Shown piece by piece: positions 49,373-58,253 of a DNA stretch of 64,000 nucleotides. The DNA comes from Pandoraea pnomenusa (GTDB lineage: Bacteria > Pseudomonadota > Gammaproteobacteria > Burkholderiales > Burkholderiaceae). Where the stretch lies: positions 3,162,001 through 3,226,000 of the forward strand of contig NZ_CP009553.3 of the NCBI RefSeq assembly GCF_000767615.3, in the 5' to 3' direction. Every line of letters begins with the position of its first letter. Positions within the stretch are counted from its first letter, which is position 1. The notes below the pieces were generated by a model, which worked only from the letters and a program-made list of their open reading frames with translations, was not told the origin of the DNA and did no database searches. A program made the position numbers and the translations under genes.

Positions 49373-49570
49373 CTAGCGAACCGGATCCCCGTAGCAGCGC
49401 AACGCAGGCCCGTCGCCGTAGACGGCCGCCATGCACATCTTTTGTGCCCATCGATCCCACACGATGGTGGGATTTGCGTTCGACGGCTCGAACCGAAACA
49501 TCCACGCCGCTACAAGCAGTCCAACTGCCGCCAAAGCCAATGCAGCCCAGGCAGGTGTGATGCCCTTCAT
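49373..49570 (-). CDS. Small signal-anchored protein on the opposite strand
   Basis: 65 residues from ATG at 49570, with GGAG six bases upstream. MKGITPAWAALALAAVGLLV gives one N-terminal membrane segment, followed by NPTIVWDRWAQKMCMAAVYG with two Cys in the C-terminal part. It is antisense to the early operon between 48549 and the Dam gene. The start signal supports it over the plus-strand frame in the same place. Confidence 0.55.
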   Translation of the reverse strand: MKGITPAWAALALAAVGLLVAAWMFRFEPSNANPTIVWDRWAQKMCMAAVYGDGPALRCYGDPVR

Positions 49571-49605
49571 TTTGGTCTCCACGATAAATTTCGAGGAATA
49601 CTAGC

Positions 49606-50439
49606 ATGACCTCCCCCACTCGCCCCATCATGCGATACCACGGCGGAAAATGGCGCCTGGCCGACTGGATCATCGCCCAGTTTCCGCAGCACAAGGTCTA
49701 TGTCGAACCGTTCGGCGGTGCCGCGTCCGTACTCATGAAAAAGCCGCGTAGCCACGGAGAGGTCTACAACGACCTCGACGGCGATATGGTCAACGTCATG
49801 CGGGTCATCCAGACGCCTGAAATGCGCGACGCGCTCGCCGAAGCGTTGGCCCTCACTCCTTACGCTCGAGCCGAATTCGAGAAGGCTTGGGAATTCACCG
49901 ACGAACCGATCGAGCGGGCACGCCGCACGTTCATCCGCGCCGAGATGGGTTTCGGTTCAGCCGGGGCCACGAAAGGCACAACGGGGTTTCGCATCGACTC
50001 GAAACGCAACTATGGCACCGCAATGCAGATCTGGACGCGCGTTCCGGAAGGACTTCGCGCGTTCGGTATGCGGCTGCAAGGCGTGCTCATCGAAAATCGG
50101 CCGGCCTTGCAGGTAATGCGTGATCACGACACGGCTTACACGCTGTTCTATGTGGATCCGCCGTACGTGCATGACACCCGCAAGATGGGGTCAGCCTGCT
50201 ACCGTCATGAAATGACCGACGTCGATCACGCCCAGATGCTTGACGCGCTGCTCGAGCTGGAAGGCATGGTAATTCTGAGCGGCTACCCGCACCCGGCATA
50301 TGACGAACGTCTCGCAGGCTGGCGCCGCGTCGAGACCAAGGCTCGCATGGCCGCAGGGCGTGGCACAGGAACCCGGACAGAGGTGCTTTGGATCTCGCCC
50401 AAGGTGCCGCAGTCCGGACTATTGCTGGAGGTGGCATGA
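49606..50439 (+). CDS. Dam-like DNA adenine methyltransferase (D12 class)
   Basis: 277 residues. Motif I near the N-terminus: MRYHGGKWRLADWII, then VEPFGGAASVLM; motif IV FYVDPPYVHDTR near residue 184. It transfers a methyl group to adenine N6, probably in a short site such as GATC, though specificity cannot be read here. Overlaps the following cytosine methyltransferase gene by four bases, so both are made together. Confidence 0.85.
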   Translation: MTSPTRPIMRYHGGKWRLADWIIAQFPQHKVYVEPFGGAASVLMKKPRSHGEVYNDLDGDMVNVMRVIQTPEMRDALAEALALTPYARAEFEKAWEFTDEPIERARRTFIRAEMGFGSAGATKGTTGFRIDSKRNYGTAMQIWTRVPEGLRAFGMRLQGVLIENRPALQVMRDHDTAYTLFYVDPPYVHDTRKMGSACYRHEMTDVDHAQMLDALLELEGMVILSGYPHPAYDERLAGWRRVETKARMAAGRGTGTRTEVLWISPKVPQSGLLLEVA

Positions 50440-51602
50440 AACCGATTCGCTACCTGTCGGTATGCTCGGGTATAGAAGCCGCGACGTGCGCGTGGCATGG
50501 CCTCGGCTGGCTGCCGTGGGCGTTCTCGGAGATTGAGCGCTTCCCGTCAGCCATACTCGCGCACCACTACCCCAACGTGCCCAACCTGGGCGACATGACC
50601 AAGTTCAAGGGCTGGCCCGATGCAACTATCGATCTTCTCGTCGGCGGAACCCCTTGCCAGTCCTTCAGCGTCGCAGGACTACGAAAGGGACTGGCAGATC
50701 CGCGTGGCAACCTCATGCTCACCTATCTTGCCATTGCTCGCCGCTACTCTCCCCGCTGGCTGGTCTGGGAAAACGTCCCCGGCGTACTGTCATCGAACGA
50801 AGGGCGGGATTTTGGCACCTTCCTCGGGGGCCTGGCAGAACTCGGGTATGGGTTCGCCTACCGCGTTCTTGACGCTCAGTACGTCCGAGTGGAATCACAC
50901 TCTCGCGCCGTCCCTCAGCGACGTCGGCGTGTGTTCGTTGTCGGATATCTTGGAGACTGGCGACGTCCCGCAGCGGCACTTTTTGAGCGCGAAAGCATGC
51001 TCGGGCATCCTGCGCCGCGCCGCGAAGCGGGGCAAAGAGTTGCCGGCACCCTTACGTGCAGCTCTCTCGACGGTAGCGGCGCAGGAGGGGGAGACGGGCG
51101 CGATCAGTTCATGATCCCTACGATTACCCGCGCACTCACCACGAGTAATCAGAGAATCGATGCAGAGACGGAGACGTTGCTCGTTGCTCACTCGCTGCGC
51201 GGCGAAGGCTTCGATGCCAGTGAGGACGGCACCGGTCGAGGAACCCCGCTGATTCCTGTCGTTGCCGGCGCCATCGCCTTCGACTGCAAGGCCAGCGGAC
51301 GCAACGGGTTCGCCGTGGGCGACATCGCCGCGACGCAGCGGTCAATGGGCCACGCCAACAGTCATACGAACGGCGGTGGCCATCAGGCCGTCATGGTCGG
51401 AACAGCGGTCCGCCGACTTACACCGCGCGAGTGCGAACGCCTTCAGGGCTTCCCCGATGACTACACGCTGCTGCCTGGCGCGAAGGCTCCGGACGGCCCG
51501 CGCTACAAAGCCCTCGGCAACAGCATGGCTGTGAACGTGATGCGGTGGATCGGCGCGCGAATCCAGAGCGTCGAGAATTTGGAAATAGAGAAAGCAGCAT
51601 GA
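50436..51602 (+). CDS. DNA cytosine-5 methyltransferase
   Basis: 388 residues from ATG at 50436. Motif I (YLSVCSGIEAATCAWHGLGW), motif IV with the catalytic Cys (GGTPCQSFSVAG near 75), motif VI (VWENVPGV), motif VIII (SRAVPQRRRRVFVVG near 155), and motifs IX/X (LTPRECERLQGFPDDY and GNSMAVNVMRWIG). The region between VIII and IX is long and Gly-rich, as in phage enzymes. Protects DNA against restriction. Confidence 0.85.
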   Translation: MKPIRYLSVCSGIEAATCAWHGLGWLPWAFSEIERFPSAILAHHYPNVPNLGDMTKFKGWPDATIDLLVGGTPCQSFSVAGLRKGLADPRGNLMLTYLAIARRYSPRWLVWENVPGVLSSNEGRDFGTFLGGLAELGYGFAYRVLDAQYVRVESHSRAVPQRRRRVFVVGYLGDWRRPAAALFERESMLGHPAPRREAGQRVAGTLTCSSLDGSGAGGGDGRDQFMIPTITRALTTSNQRIDAETETLLVAHSLRGEGFDASEDGTGRGTPLIPVVAGAIAFDCKASGRNGFAVGDIAATQRSMGHANSHTNGGGHQAVMVGTAVRRLTPRECERLQGFPDDYTLLPGAKAPDGPRYKALGNSMAVNVMRWIGARIQSVENLEIEKAA

Positions 51603-51640
51603 CCACCCACCCGGCCACGGCCGAAGCACTGAATGGCTAC

Positions 51641-51874
51641 TCAGCAGCCAACAAGCCGATGATCGATCGCCATCTGGATCTCTTCGACAAGCGCCGCCTG
51701 GATCTCGTCCAGTTCCTCGACCTTCGCCAGCTTCAGCTTGCGGGCCCCGAACGGTTCGATGAGTTCGACGCCGTCGAACGGCGTCACCTCGATGGTGATG
51801 TCCCACAGGGTCGCACGCTCGCCGATCTCGATGTCGACGTTGCAACCGCGATACGTGAAGTTGAGGGTAGGCAT
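51641..51874 (-). CDS. Small phage protein on the opposite strand
   Basis: 77 residues from ATG at 51874 (MPTLNFTYRGCNVDIEIGER). The composition is protein-like, with beta strands and a final helix LDEIQAALVEEIQMAIDHRL. A plus-strand frame from 51599, coupled to the methyltransferase stop by ATGA, overlaps it; I prefer the minus frame because its sequence looks like a folded protein. Unknown function. Confidence 0.5.
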   Translation of the reverse strand: MPTLNFTYRGCNVDIEIGERATLWDITIEVTPFDGVELIEPFGARKLKLAKVEELDEIQAALVEEIQMAIDHRLVGC

Positions 51875-51963
51875 GGTTTGGGCGGCTTCCGAGAGTGGCC
51901 GGGTACCCATGATAGTACGAACGAAATTCTACGAGTGACAGCGCGAAATTGGGGAATCGCAAT

Positions 51964-52194
51964 ATGAACGACTACCTCTCCATGCACGAACTTGCCGAGC
52001 TGATCGGCTGCAAACCGAACCAGCGCTCGGCAATGATGAAGTGGCTCGACGCCAATCGATGGCGTTACGTGGTCGACAGCCACGGACAGCCGAAAGTGGC
52101 CCGGGCATACCGAGACAAGAAGATGGGCATCGTAGAGAACAACAGCAGCACCAACAAATATGACGCAACGCCGAACTACCAAGCCTTCGCGTAA
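51964..52194 (+). CDS. DUF4224-like protein, possible excisionase
   Basis: 76 residues from ATG at 51964. MNDYLSMHELAELIGCKPNQ followed by MKWLDANRWRYVVDSHGQPK is the DUF4224 pattern, a small MerR/Xis-like winged helix often directly before phage integrases. It overlaps the integrase gene by 35 bases. It likely helps excision or bends att DNA. Confidence 0.65.
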   Translation: MNDYLSMHELAELIGCKPNQRSAMMKWLDANRWRYVVDSHGQPKVARAYRDKKMGIVENNSSTNKYDATPNYQAFA

Positions 52195-53368
52195 GAGCAC
52201 CACCTCAGTCACGGACGAGCCCACCGGTACCCCGCGCCTCTACAAGAGGTTCGGGGTTCGCAAGGTCACCTTCTGGTACAAGTACCCGGACGGGCGCCGG
52301 GAAACGATCGCGAGTGCGCCGCGTGGTGACCGCGCGGAAATCGCGCGCGCCGCGGCGGTGAGCCAGCGCCGCGCGATGGACATCATTGCGGGACAGATCA
52401 TCGCTGATTCGGTTGGCGACATGATCGATCGCTTTCGCACCGAGATCGACCCCACCCATTACGCCGACCAGTCGAAGGCAGGCATCGCGGTGCGCAAAGG
52501 CACATATGAACGGCTCACGGCATTCTTCGGCCGCATGCAGCCGGCGGCATTGGAGCCGGTCCACGGCTATCAGTATCTGGACGCGCGAGCAAAGTCCGGC
52601 GCCCCCAAAGGGGCGAACAAGGAAATGGCCCTCATGTCGACAATCTGCAACTACGGTATTCGCTGGGGGCTGATCCGTGTCCACCCGTTCCGCAACCTCA
52701 TGTTGAACAAGGCCGACACCTTCGTGCGCGATGTCGTGCGCAGCCAGGTGATTCGGTTCTACCTGTGGTCGGTAAGGCAGGAGCAGGCCTTCCGTACGAT
52801 GGGCGTGGCCGGCATGTTCACGTACTTGACCGGCTTCCGTGCCGCAGAGGTACGCCCGTATCACATGTCAGGGCTGAGCGACGACGGGGTGATGGTCGTT
52901 AGCGCTAAGCGGAAGATGGGTGAATCGGAAACGCGAAAATTGAGGAAATGGTCCCCACGCCTTCGCGTCGTCGTCGAGCGCGCGAAGCGCGAGCGAAAAG
53001 TCGCGAGCGTGTTTCTGTTTCCAAACCGCAGCGGGCGGCCGTACACGAAGAGCGGCTGGAACTCGGTTTGGCAGGACGCGATGTACACGTACATCGGCGA
53101 AAAGGACGCCGCGATCGCCGAAGAATTCAAGGCGAAGAAGGCGCGCGAGGCAGCTCAGCGAAGAGGCGAAGCTGTGGCCGACTTGGACCTTCAACTCACG
53201 AAGCACCCGGAATACTTTTCGTTGCTCGACATCCGCCCGGCCGCCATCACCTCGAAGCTCGAACAGCGCGCTGCAGATGCGTATGATTTCGCCGCTCACA
53301 CGAGCCCGTCGACGACACATCGACACTACGATCGACGCAAGACAAAGGTCGCTGACGCTACCGAGTGA
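52160..53368 (+). CDS. Tyrosine-type site-specific integrase
   Basis: 402 residues. N-terminal arm-binding/SAM-like region with KRFGVRKVTFWYKYPDGRRE; catalytic domain with Arg in TYLTGFRAAEVRPY near residue 235; box II region SLLDIRPAAITSKLE with Arg; and AHTSPSTTHRHYDRRK near the end with His and the Tyr nucleophile. In box II the usual H-x-x-R is L-D-I-R, so the His is absent. It lies 85 bp from tRNA-His, consistent with integration there. Confidence 0.85.
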   Translation: MTQRRTTKPSRKSTTSVTDEPTGTPRLYKRFGVRKVTFWYKYPDGRRETIASAPRGDRAEIARAAAVSQRRAMDIIAGQIIADSVGDMIDRFRTEIDPTHYADQSKAGIAVRKGTYERLTAFFGRMQPAALEPVHGYQYLDARAKSGAPKGANKEMALMSTICNYGIRWGLIRVHPFRNLMLNKADTFVRDVVRSQVIRFYLWSVRQEQAFRTMGVAGMFTYLTGFRAAEVRPYHMSGLSDDGVMVVSAKRKMGESETRKLRKWSPRLRVVVERAKRERKVASVFLFPNRSGRPYTKSGWNSVWQDAMYTYIGEKDAAIAEEFKAKKAREAAQRRGEAVADLDLQLTKHPEYFSLLDIRPAAITSKLEQRAADAYDFAAHTSPSTTHRHYDRRKTKVADATE

Positions 53369-53369
53369 A

Positions 53370-53399
53370 TTCCGAATTTGGGATTTTCGTTCCGAATTT
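53370..53399 (+). repeat. Direct repeats beside the attachment site
   Basis: TTCCGAATTT occurs at 53370-53379 and again at 53390-53399, 20 bp apart, between the integrase stop and tRNA-His. Spacing and place fit integrase arm-type sites. Confidence 0.45.
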
Positions 53400-53452
53400 T
53401 GCTTTGTGGAACGTAATGGGTGAGCTTAACGCTTTGAACAACAAGGGAATTT

Positions 53453-53500
53453 TGGGGTGACCGATGGGACTCGAACCCACGACGACTGGAATCACAATCC
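53453..53500. other. Probable attR at the tRNA-His 3' end
   Basis: The integrase gene stops 85 bp away and the tRNA 3' half points toward it, as in many tyrosine-integrase phages. The exact core is unknown because no second copy was found in the window. Confidence 0.45.
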
Positions 53501-53529
53501 AGGACTCTACCAACTGAGCTACGGCCACC
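53453..53529 (-). tRNA. tRNA-His (GUG)
   Basis: Minus strand begins G-GTGGCCG (including G-1, a hallmark of tRNA-His), with D arm, anticodon loop TTGTGAT giving GUG, T arm GTGGGTTCGAGTCCCAT and acceptor CGGTCAC-C followed by an encoded CCA at 53455-53453. Its 3' end faces the prophage, so the tRNA was probably restored by phage DNA after integration. Confidence 0.95.
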
Positions 53530-53727
53530 GCCGTGATCAGCAACATGACTTGCTTGCTGAACAGAAGCAAGATTATAGCGACGTTTTTATTTCGTTGCCA
53601 AGCACTTTTTTCACTTCTTCTAAATGTTTCCTCACTCGCGTGCGCGATCGATGCGCAACATCGCCATCTCACGCGGCGAACGATCCTCGCGCGACGCGGT
53701 GCAACATCACTCGCGCCACAACGCCGC

Positions 53728-54741
53728 TCAAGCCGAAGCTACACCACCCGCGTCTTCGCGCGCCGCGAAGGCGCCTGCGCGCAGTTGCTCCCGCGCTTGC
53801 TCGAACGCACCAATGCCGGCCTTCAATCGCTTGGGGTCCGACAGCACTCGACGCCAACCGCGCGCGCCCGGCACCCCGCGATACAACCCCAACGCGTGAC
53901 GCGTGATCGCGCCCAGGTATTGCCCCTTATCCACCTGCGATGCCGCGTATTCGATCAACGCATCCTCCACCGCCTCGCGTGACTTGACCGGCGACGCGTC
54001 CCCATAGAATCGCGCATCCACCTCCGCCAGCACGTACGGGTTGTGATATGCCTCGCGGCCCAGCATCACACCGTCGACATGCCGCAGATGCCGCTCGACT
54101 TCATCGAGCGTCTTCACGCCACCGTTGATCAGGATTTCCAGTTGCGGAAATACCTGTTTCAGACGATATGCGTAGTCATATTTCAGTGGCGGAATTTCGC
54201 GATTCTCCTTCGGGCTCAGGCCCTTGAGAATGGCATTGCGGGCATGAACGATAAACGTCGTGCAACCCGCCTCGGCAACCTTGCCGACGAAATCCTCCAC
54301 GAACGAGAACGATTCGACGTCGTCGATGCCAATGCGGTGCTTCACCGTGACGGGCACCTGCACCACGTCGCGCATCGCCTTGACGCAGTCGGCCACCAAC
54401 GCCGGCTCGGCCATCAGACACGCGCCAAATGCACCGCGCTGCACGCGCTCCGACGGACATCCGCAGTTCAGGTTGATCTCGTCGTACCCCCACCGCTCAC
54501 CCAATTTCGCCGCCTGCGCCAGATCCGCCGGCTCGCTGCCGCCCAGTTGCAGCGCGACCGGATGCTCCACGGCGTCGAAGTCGAGATGACGCGCCACGTC
54601 GCCGTGCAGCAACGCCCCGGTCGTGACCATCTCGGTATAGAGCCACGTGTGACGCGAAAGCTGGCGATGAAAAACGCGACAGTGCGAATCCGTCCAATCC
54701 ATCATCGGTGCGACGCTGACGCGGCGGGCAGGCAAGTTCAT
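53728..54741 (-). CDS. dusA: tRNA-dihydrouridine synthase A
   Basis: 337 residues. FMN-binding barrel with VSVAPMMDWTDSHCRVFHRQ at the start, the catalytic region INLNCGCPSERVQRGAFGAC (Cys near residue 95), PVTVKHRIGIDD near 132, and ILINGGVKTLDEVERHLRHV. It reduces uridine at position 20/20a of tRNA D loops. Divergent from the EamA gene. dusA itself is a frequent phage target, but here the phage used the neighbouring tRNA. Confidence 0.85.
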   Translation of the reverse strand: MNLPARRVSVAPMMDWTDSHCRVFHRQLSRHTWLYTEMVTTGALLHGDVARHLDFDAVEHPVALQLGGSEPADLAQAAKLGERWGYDEINLNCGCPSERVQRGAFGACLMAEPALVADCVKAMRDVVQVPVTVKHRIGIDDVESFSFVEDFVGKVAEAGCTTFIVHARNAILKGLSPKENREIPPLKYDYAYRLKQVFPQLEILINGGVKTLDEVERHLRHVDGVMLGREAYHNPYVLAEVDARFYGDASPVKSREAVEDALIEYAASQVDKGQYLGAITRHALGLYRGVPGARGWRRVLSDPKRLKAGIGAFEQAREQLRAGAFAAREDAGGVASA

Positions 54742-54980
54742 GCAAATTCCTCAAATACAGCAATCGCCGACTTGCTCCGGCAAGACGACGTCATGTGAAA
54801 TACGAAACGCAAAGTATACGTGATGCCTTCGCCGGCCGCCGGCAGTACATCCCGGTCGCGGTCATCCTCCATCGCCCTGCCCCGCCCCGCAGGTTTTTCC
54901 TACGACACGTCGACGTCGCGGGAGTACACTTTCGCCTTTCTCCCCGAAACCCTACCCAAGCAGCGACAGGAGACGTCGGC

Positions 54981-55865
54981 ATGGCACCGAAGGACCTCTT
55001 TCAGGCATTGATCGTCGTACTCGCCTGGGGCGTGAACTTCGTCGTCATCAAGGTCGGCCTTCACGGCGTGCCCCCCATGCTGTTGGGCGCGCTCCGATTT
55101 TTGCTCGCAGCGTTTCCCGCGGTCTTTTTCGTGAGACGCCCGCAAGTGCCATGGCGGTGGCTGCTCGCCTACGGCGCGACCATCTCATTCGGACAATTCG
55201 CGCTGCTGTTCACGGCGATGTATGTCGGCATGCCCGCCGGGTTGGCGTCGCTGGTACTTCAGGCCCAGGCATTCTTCACGCTCGGACTCGCCGTGATGTG
55301 CCTCGGCGAACGCTTTCGTGCGCAGAACGTCGTCGGACTGTTGATCGCGGCAGCAGGGCTCACCGTGATCGGACTTCAGGGCGGCGGCGCGATGACGCTC
55401 CTCGGCTTCGTGCTCACGCTGTGCGCGTCGCTGAGTTGGGCGACCGGCAACATCGTCACCAAGAAGATCGGCAATGTCGATCTGGTCGGACTCGTCGTAT
55501 GGGGCAGCCTGATTCCGCCAATTCCCTTTGCCCTGCTCGCCTATGTGTTCGAAGGCCCACGGCAAATCGCCGACTCGCTGATGCACATTTCGGCGTCTTC
55601 GGTTTTCGCGGTGGCCTATCTGTCGTTCATCGCCACGCTCGTCGGCTACTCGCTGTGGGGACGCCTGATGACGCGCTATCCAGCCAGTCAGGTCGCGCCC
55701 TTCTCGCTGCTCGTGCCCATCATCGGCCTCGCATCGGCCGCCCTTTTGCTGGACGAACAACTCACGACACCGCAAATCGCAGGGGCTGCGCTCGTCATGG
55801 CCGGACTCGTCGTCAACGTGTTCGGTGCACGCATCAGACAGCGCCTGATGCCGGCGTCGCGTTAA
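54981..55865 (+). CDS. EamA-family transporter
   Basis: 294 residues from ATG at 54981 (AGGAGAC six bases upstream). Ten hydrophobic segments arranged as two EamA repeats: FQALIVVLAWGVNFVVIKVG at the start and a second repeat beginning GFVLTLCASLSWATGNIVTK near residue 140. Such inner-membrane proteins export amino acids or other metabolites. Specificity cannot be read. Confidence 0.75.
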   Translation: MAPKDLFQALIVVLAWGVNFVVIKVGLHGVPPMLLGALRFLLAAFPAVFFVRRPQVPWRWLLAYGATISFGQFALLFTAMYVGMPAGLASLVLQAQAFFTLGLAVMCLGERFRAQNVVGLLIAAAGLTVIGLQGGGAMTLLGFVLTLCASLSWATGNIVTKKIGNVDLVGLVVWGSLIPPIPFALLAYVFEGPRQIADSLMHISASSVFAVAYLSFIATLVGYSLWGRLMTRYPASQVAPFSLLVPIIGLASAALLLDEQLTTPQIAGAALVMAGLVVNVFGARIRQRLMPASR

Positions 55866-55942
55866 ATACGCGTGGCGCCTGACTTGCCTGATTTGCCCGA
55901 TTCGCCTGATCCGCCTGACTCGCCTGATCCGCTCGATCGGCC

Positions 55943-56416
55943 CTACGCGTTCGATCCTGCGGCATGACCGGTCGGCGCGCTCGCCAGTTGCATGTGCAAA
56001 AGCGGAAAAGGACGCCCCTGTCCGTCGAGCGGCGAGCGCCCGGTCACCTCGAAGCCCTCGCGGCGATAAAACGCCAGCGCCTGCGGATTCTGCTCATTGA
56101 CGTCGACGCGCGAGCAACCGAGTTCGCGCACCGCATAAGCCAGCAGCGCCGCGCCGATCCCCTGGCGCCGCGCGTCGGGCGCCACAAAAAGCATCTCGAC
56201 GTTCCCTTCGGCCACACCGACAAACCCGCGGATGACATTCGCATCGTCGCGAAACACCCGCAGCGTCACCGCAGCGAGATATTCATTCCGAATGCGCGGA
56301 CGCAACCAGGCGATATCCGCTTCGCTCAGGAAATCGTGCGTCGCGCGCACCGACGCTTCCCATAATTCGGTAATGGCGTCGAATGCCTTTTCGCTCGTAG
56401 AAAAGATGCCGGACAT
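55943..56416 (-). CDS. GNAT-family N-acetyltransferase
   Basis: 157 residues. The acetyl-CoA-binding motif ARRQGIGAALLAYA near residues 85-98 and the following ALAFYRREGFEVTGRSP near residue 118 identify the GNAT fold. Substrate unknown. It lies downstream of the tRNA-fMet terminator on the same strand. Confidence 0.75.
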   Translation of the reverse strand: MSGIFSTSEKAFDAITELWEASVRATHDFLSEADIAWLRPRIRNEYLAAVTLRVFRDDANVIRGFVGVAEGNVEMLFVAPDARRQGIGAALLAYAVRELGCSRVDVNEQNPQALAFYRREGFEVTGRSPLDGQGRPFPLLHMQLASAPTGHAAGSNA

Positions 56417-56448
56417 GGCGGTACCCGCTGGTTTGTCGTTCAGAACGC

Positions 56449-56481
56449 AAAAAGCCTGATTTCTTGTGGAAATCAGGCTTT
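56449..56481 (-). terminator. Terminator of tRNA-fMet
   Basis: Arms AAAGCCTGATTTC and its complement (56451-56463 and 56469-56481), five-base loop, and five T on the minus strand after the hairpin. Located 7 bases after the tRNA 3' end. Confidence 0.85.
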
Positions 56482-56487
56482 CGAATT

Positions 56488-56564
56488 TGGTTGCGGGGAC
56501 AGGATTTGAACCTGTGACCTTCGGGTTATGAGCCCGACGAGCTGCCAGACTGCTCCACCCCGCG
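56488..56564 (-). tRNA. Initiator tRNA-fMet (CAU)
   Basis: Minus strand starts CGCGGGG, with the unpaired C1-A72 (acceptor end CCCCGCA then ACCA) and three G-C pairs at the base of the anticodon loop (GGGCTCATAACCC), the two marks of initiator tRNA. CCA is encoded. Confidence 0.95.
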
Positions 56565-56769
56565 TCTGAAGAATTAAATTATATGACAATCGCCATCGCA
56601 GCGCAACATTTACGGCCGAATATTTTTCCAGTCCCCTCATGAGGTGCCACCGGCTCACCGACACCCTCCGCCGCGCAGTCCTCCGGCATGGGCGCTCGCC
56701 GGGGTTATCCCGGCACCCCGCGTGCGTCGGCGCACAGCGCGCGCCGCCGATGATACACTCGCAGCAACC

Positions 56770-57402
56770 ATGAACCGACGTCCTACCATCCAATTCTGTT
56801 CCGCCTGCGGCCATCCGGTCGAGCTGCGCATTCCGCCCGGCGACAACCGCGAGCGGCATGTTTGCACCCATTGCGGCACCATCCACTATCAGAACCCGCG
56901 CAACGTGCTCGGCACGGTGCCCGTGTGGGGCGATCAGGTGCTGCTGTGCAAGCGCGCCATCGAGCCGCGTCTCGGATACTGGACGCTGCCAGCCGGCTTC
57001 ATGGAAATCGGAGAGACGACGTCGCAAGCCGCCGCGCGCGAAACACTGGAAGAAGCCGGTGCAGTCGTCGAGGTCGGCGCGCTGTTCTCGCTGCTCAACG
57101 TGCCGCACGTCAATCAGGTGCATATCTTCTATCTGGCACAGATGCGCGAACCGCAATTTGCCGCCGGCGAAGAGAGTCTCGAGGTCGGGCTGTTCTCGGA
57201 AGACGAGATTCCCTGGGACGATATCGCCTTTCCGACCGTCGCCAAGACGCTGAAGTACTTCTTCGAGGATCGCCGCGCGGGCGCCTTCGGCGTGCACCTC
57301 GAAGGCATGCCCAATGCAACCGCCCCCGGCATGCCGACGCCGGTGTTGCCCGTCAATACGGCGCACACCGAGGACATCCTCACGCCGATGCTGCGTGTCT
57401 GA
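56770..57402 (+). CDS. Nudix hydrolase with zinc ribbon
   Basis: 210 residues from ATG at 56770. N-terminal zinc ribbon CSACG and CTHCG near residues 10-36; Nudix box [20 protein letters not shown] then AGA near residues 77-99, matching Gx5Ex7REUxEExGU. Likely hydrolyses a nucleoside diphosphate derivative. Precedes aat in the same direction, an order conserved in Burkholderia relatives. Confidence 0.8.
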   Translation: MNRRPTIQFCSACGHPVELRIPPGDNRERHVCTHCGTIHYQNPRNVLGTVPVWGDQVLLCKRAIEPRLGYWTLPAGFMEIGETTSQAAARETLEEAGAVVEVGALFSLLNVPHVNQVHIFYLAQMREPQFAAGEESLEVGLFSEDEIPWDDIAFPTVAKTLKYFFEDRRAGAFGVHLEGMPNATAPGMPTPVLPVNTAHTEDILTPMLRV

Positions 57403-57488
57403 ACACACGAACGCCTCGCCTGCGGCTCCGCCTCGGCGCCTCACGCCCCGCGCGATGGCCTCCGTCACCCCGAAAAGCTAACGTCGTC

Positions 57489-58253
57489 ATGGTCGTCTGG
57501 CTCGAAGCAAACGATCCTTTCCCGTCGGTCGACGAAGCGCTCGACGCCACGAGCGACGCGCCGGGACTGCTCGCCGCCGGCCTCGACCTCTCACCGCAAC
57601 GCTTGCTCGCCGCCTACCGGCATGGCATTTTCCCGTGGTACTCGCAGGCCCAGCCTGTTCTCTGGTGGAGCCCGGACCCACGCATGGTGCTGCGCCCGGA
57701 GCAGTTCGTCGTCAGTCACAACTTCCGCAAGTTGCTGCGCCGAGTGCTGCGCGACGACGCCTGGGAAATCCGGCTCGACGACGATTTCGCCGCCGTGATG
57801 CAAGCCTGCGCGCAAGCTCCCCGGCGCGGACAGGACGGCACGTGGATCACGCCGGCCATCGTCGCGGCGTACCGCGCGCTGCACGACGCCGGCCTCGCCC
57901 ACAGCGTGGAAACGTTCTACGAAGGTGAACGCGTAGGCGGCCTTTACGGCGTGGCCCTCGGACGAATGTTCTACGGCGAATCGATGTTCGCCCGCCGTAA
58001 CGACGCGTCGAAAATCGCCCTGGCCGCACTCGTTGCTTTTGCACGCGCGCACGCTATAGAGATGATAGACTGCCAGCAAAGTACCGCACATCTGGCGTCG
58101 CTCGGCGGCGGCGAAATCCCCCGCCAGGCCTTTCTGGCCCACGTGCAGAAAGCGGTCATGGCCCCCGCGCCGGTCTGGCGTCTGGACAAGCGGATGCTCA
58201 GCGCACTGGCCTACGGTAACGCAGCAGACAAGGCTCACGAGGTTTCGCAGTGA
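57489..58253 (+). CDS. aat: Leucyl/phenylalanyl-tRNA-protein transferase
   Basis: 254 residues from ATG at 57489. [40 protein letters not shown] then [20 protein letters not shown] and [20 protein letters not shown] are the typical Aat motifs. It adds Leu or Phe to N-terminal Lys or Arg of proteins for ClpAP degradation. The stop overlaps the start of bpt by four bases. Confidence 0.9.
   Translation: MVVWLEANDPFPSVDEALDATSDAPGLLAAGLDLSPQRLLAAYRHGIFPWYSQAQPVLWWSPDPRMVLRPEQFVVSHNFRKLLRRVLRDDAWEIRLDDDFAAVMQACAQAPRRGQDGTWITPAIVAAYRALHDAGLAHSVETFYEGERVGGLYGVALGRMFYGESMFARRNDASKIALAALVAFARAHAIEMIDCQQSTAHLASLGGGEIPRQAFLAHVQKAVMAPAPVWRLDKRMLSALAYGNAADKAHEVSQ

Noticed and set aside
51599..51967. Plus-strand frame coupled to the cytosine methyltransferase stop
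   Set aside because: ATGA overlap is attractive, but the sequence is Arg/Asp/Leu-rich and shadow-like; the minus frame at 51641 looks like a folded protein.
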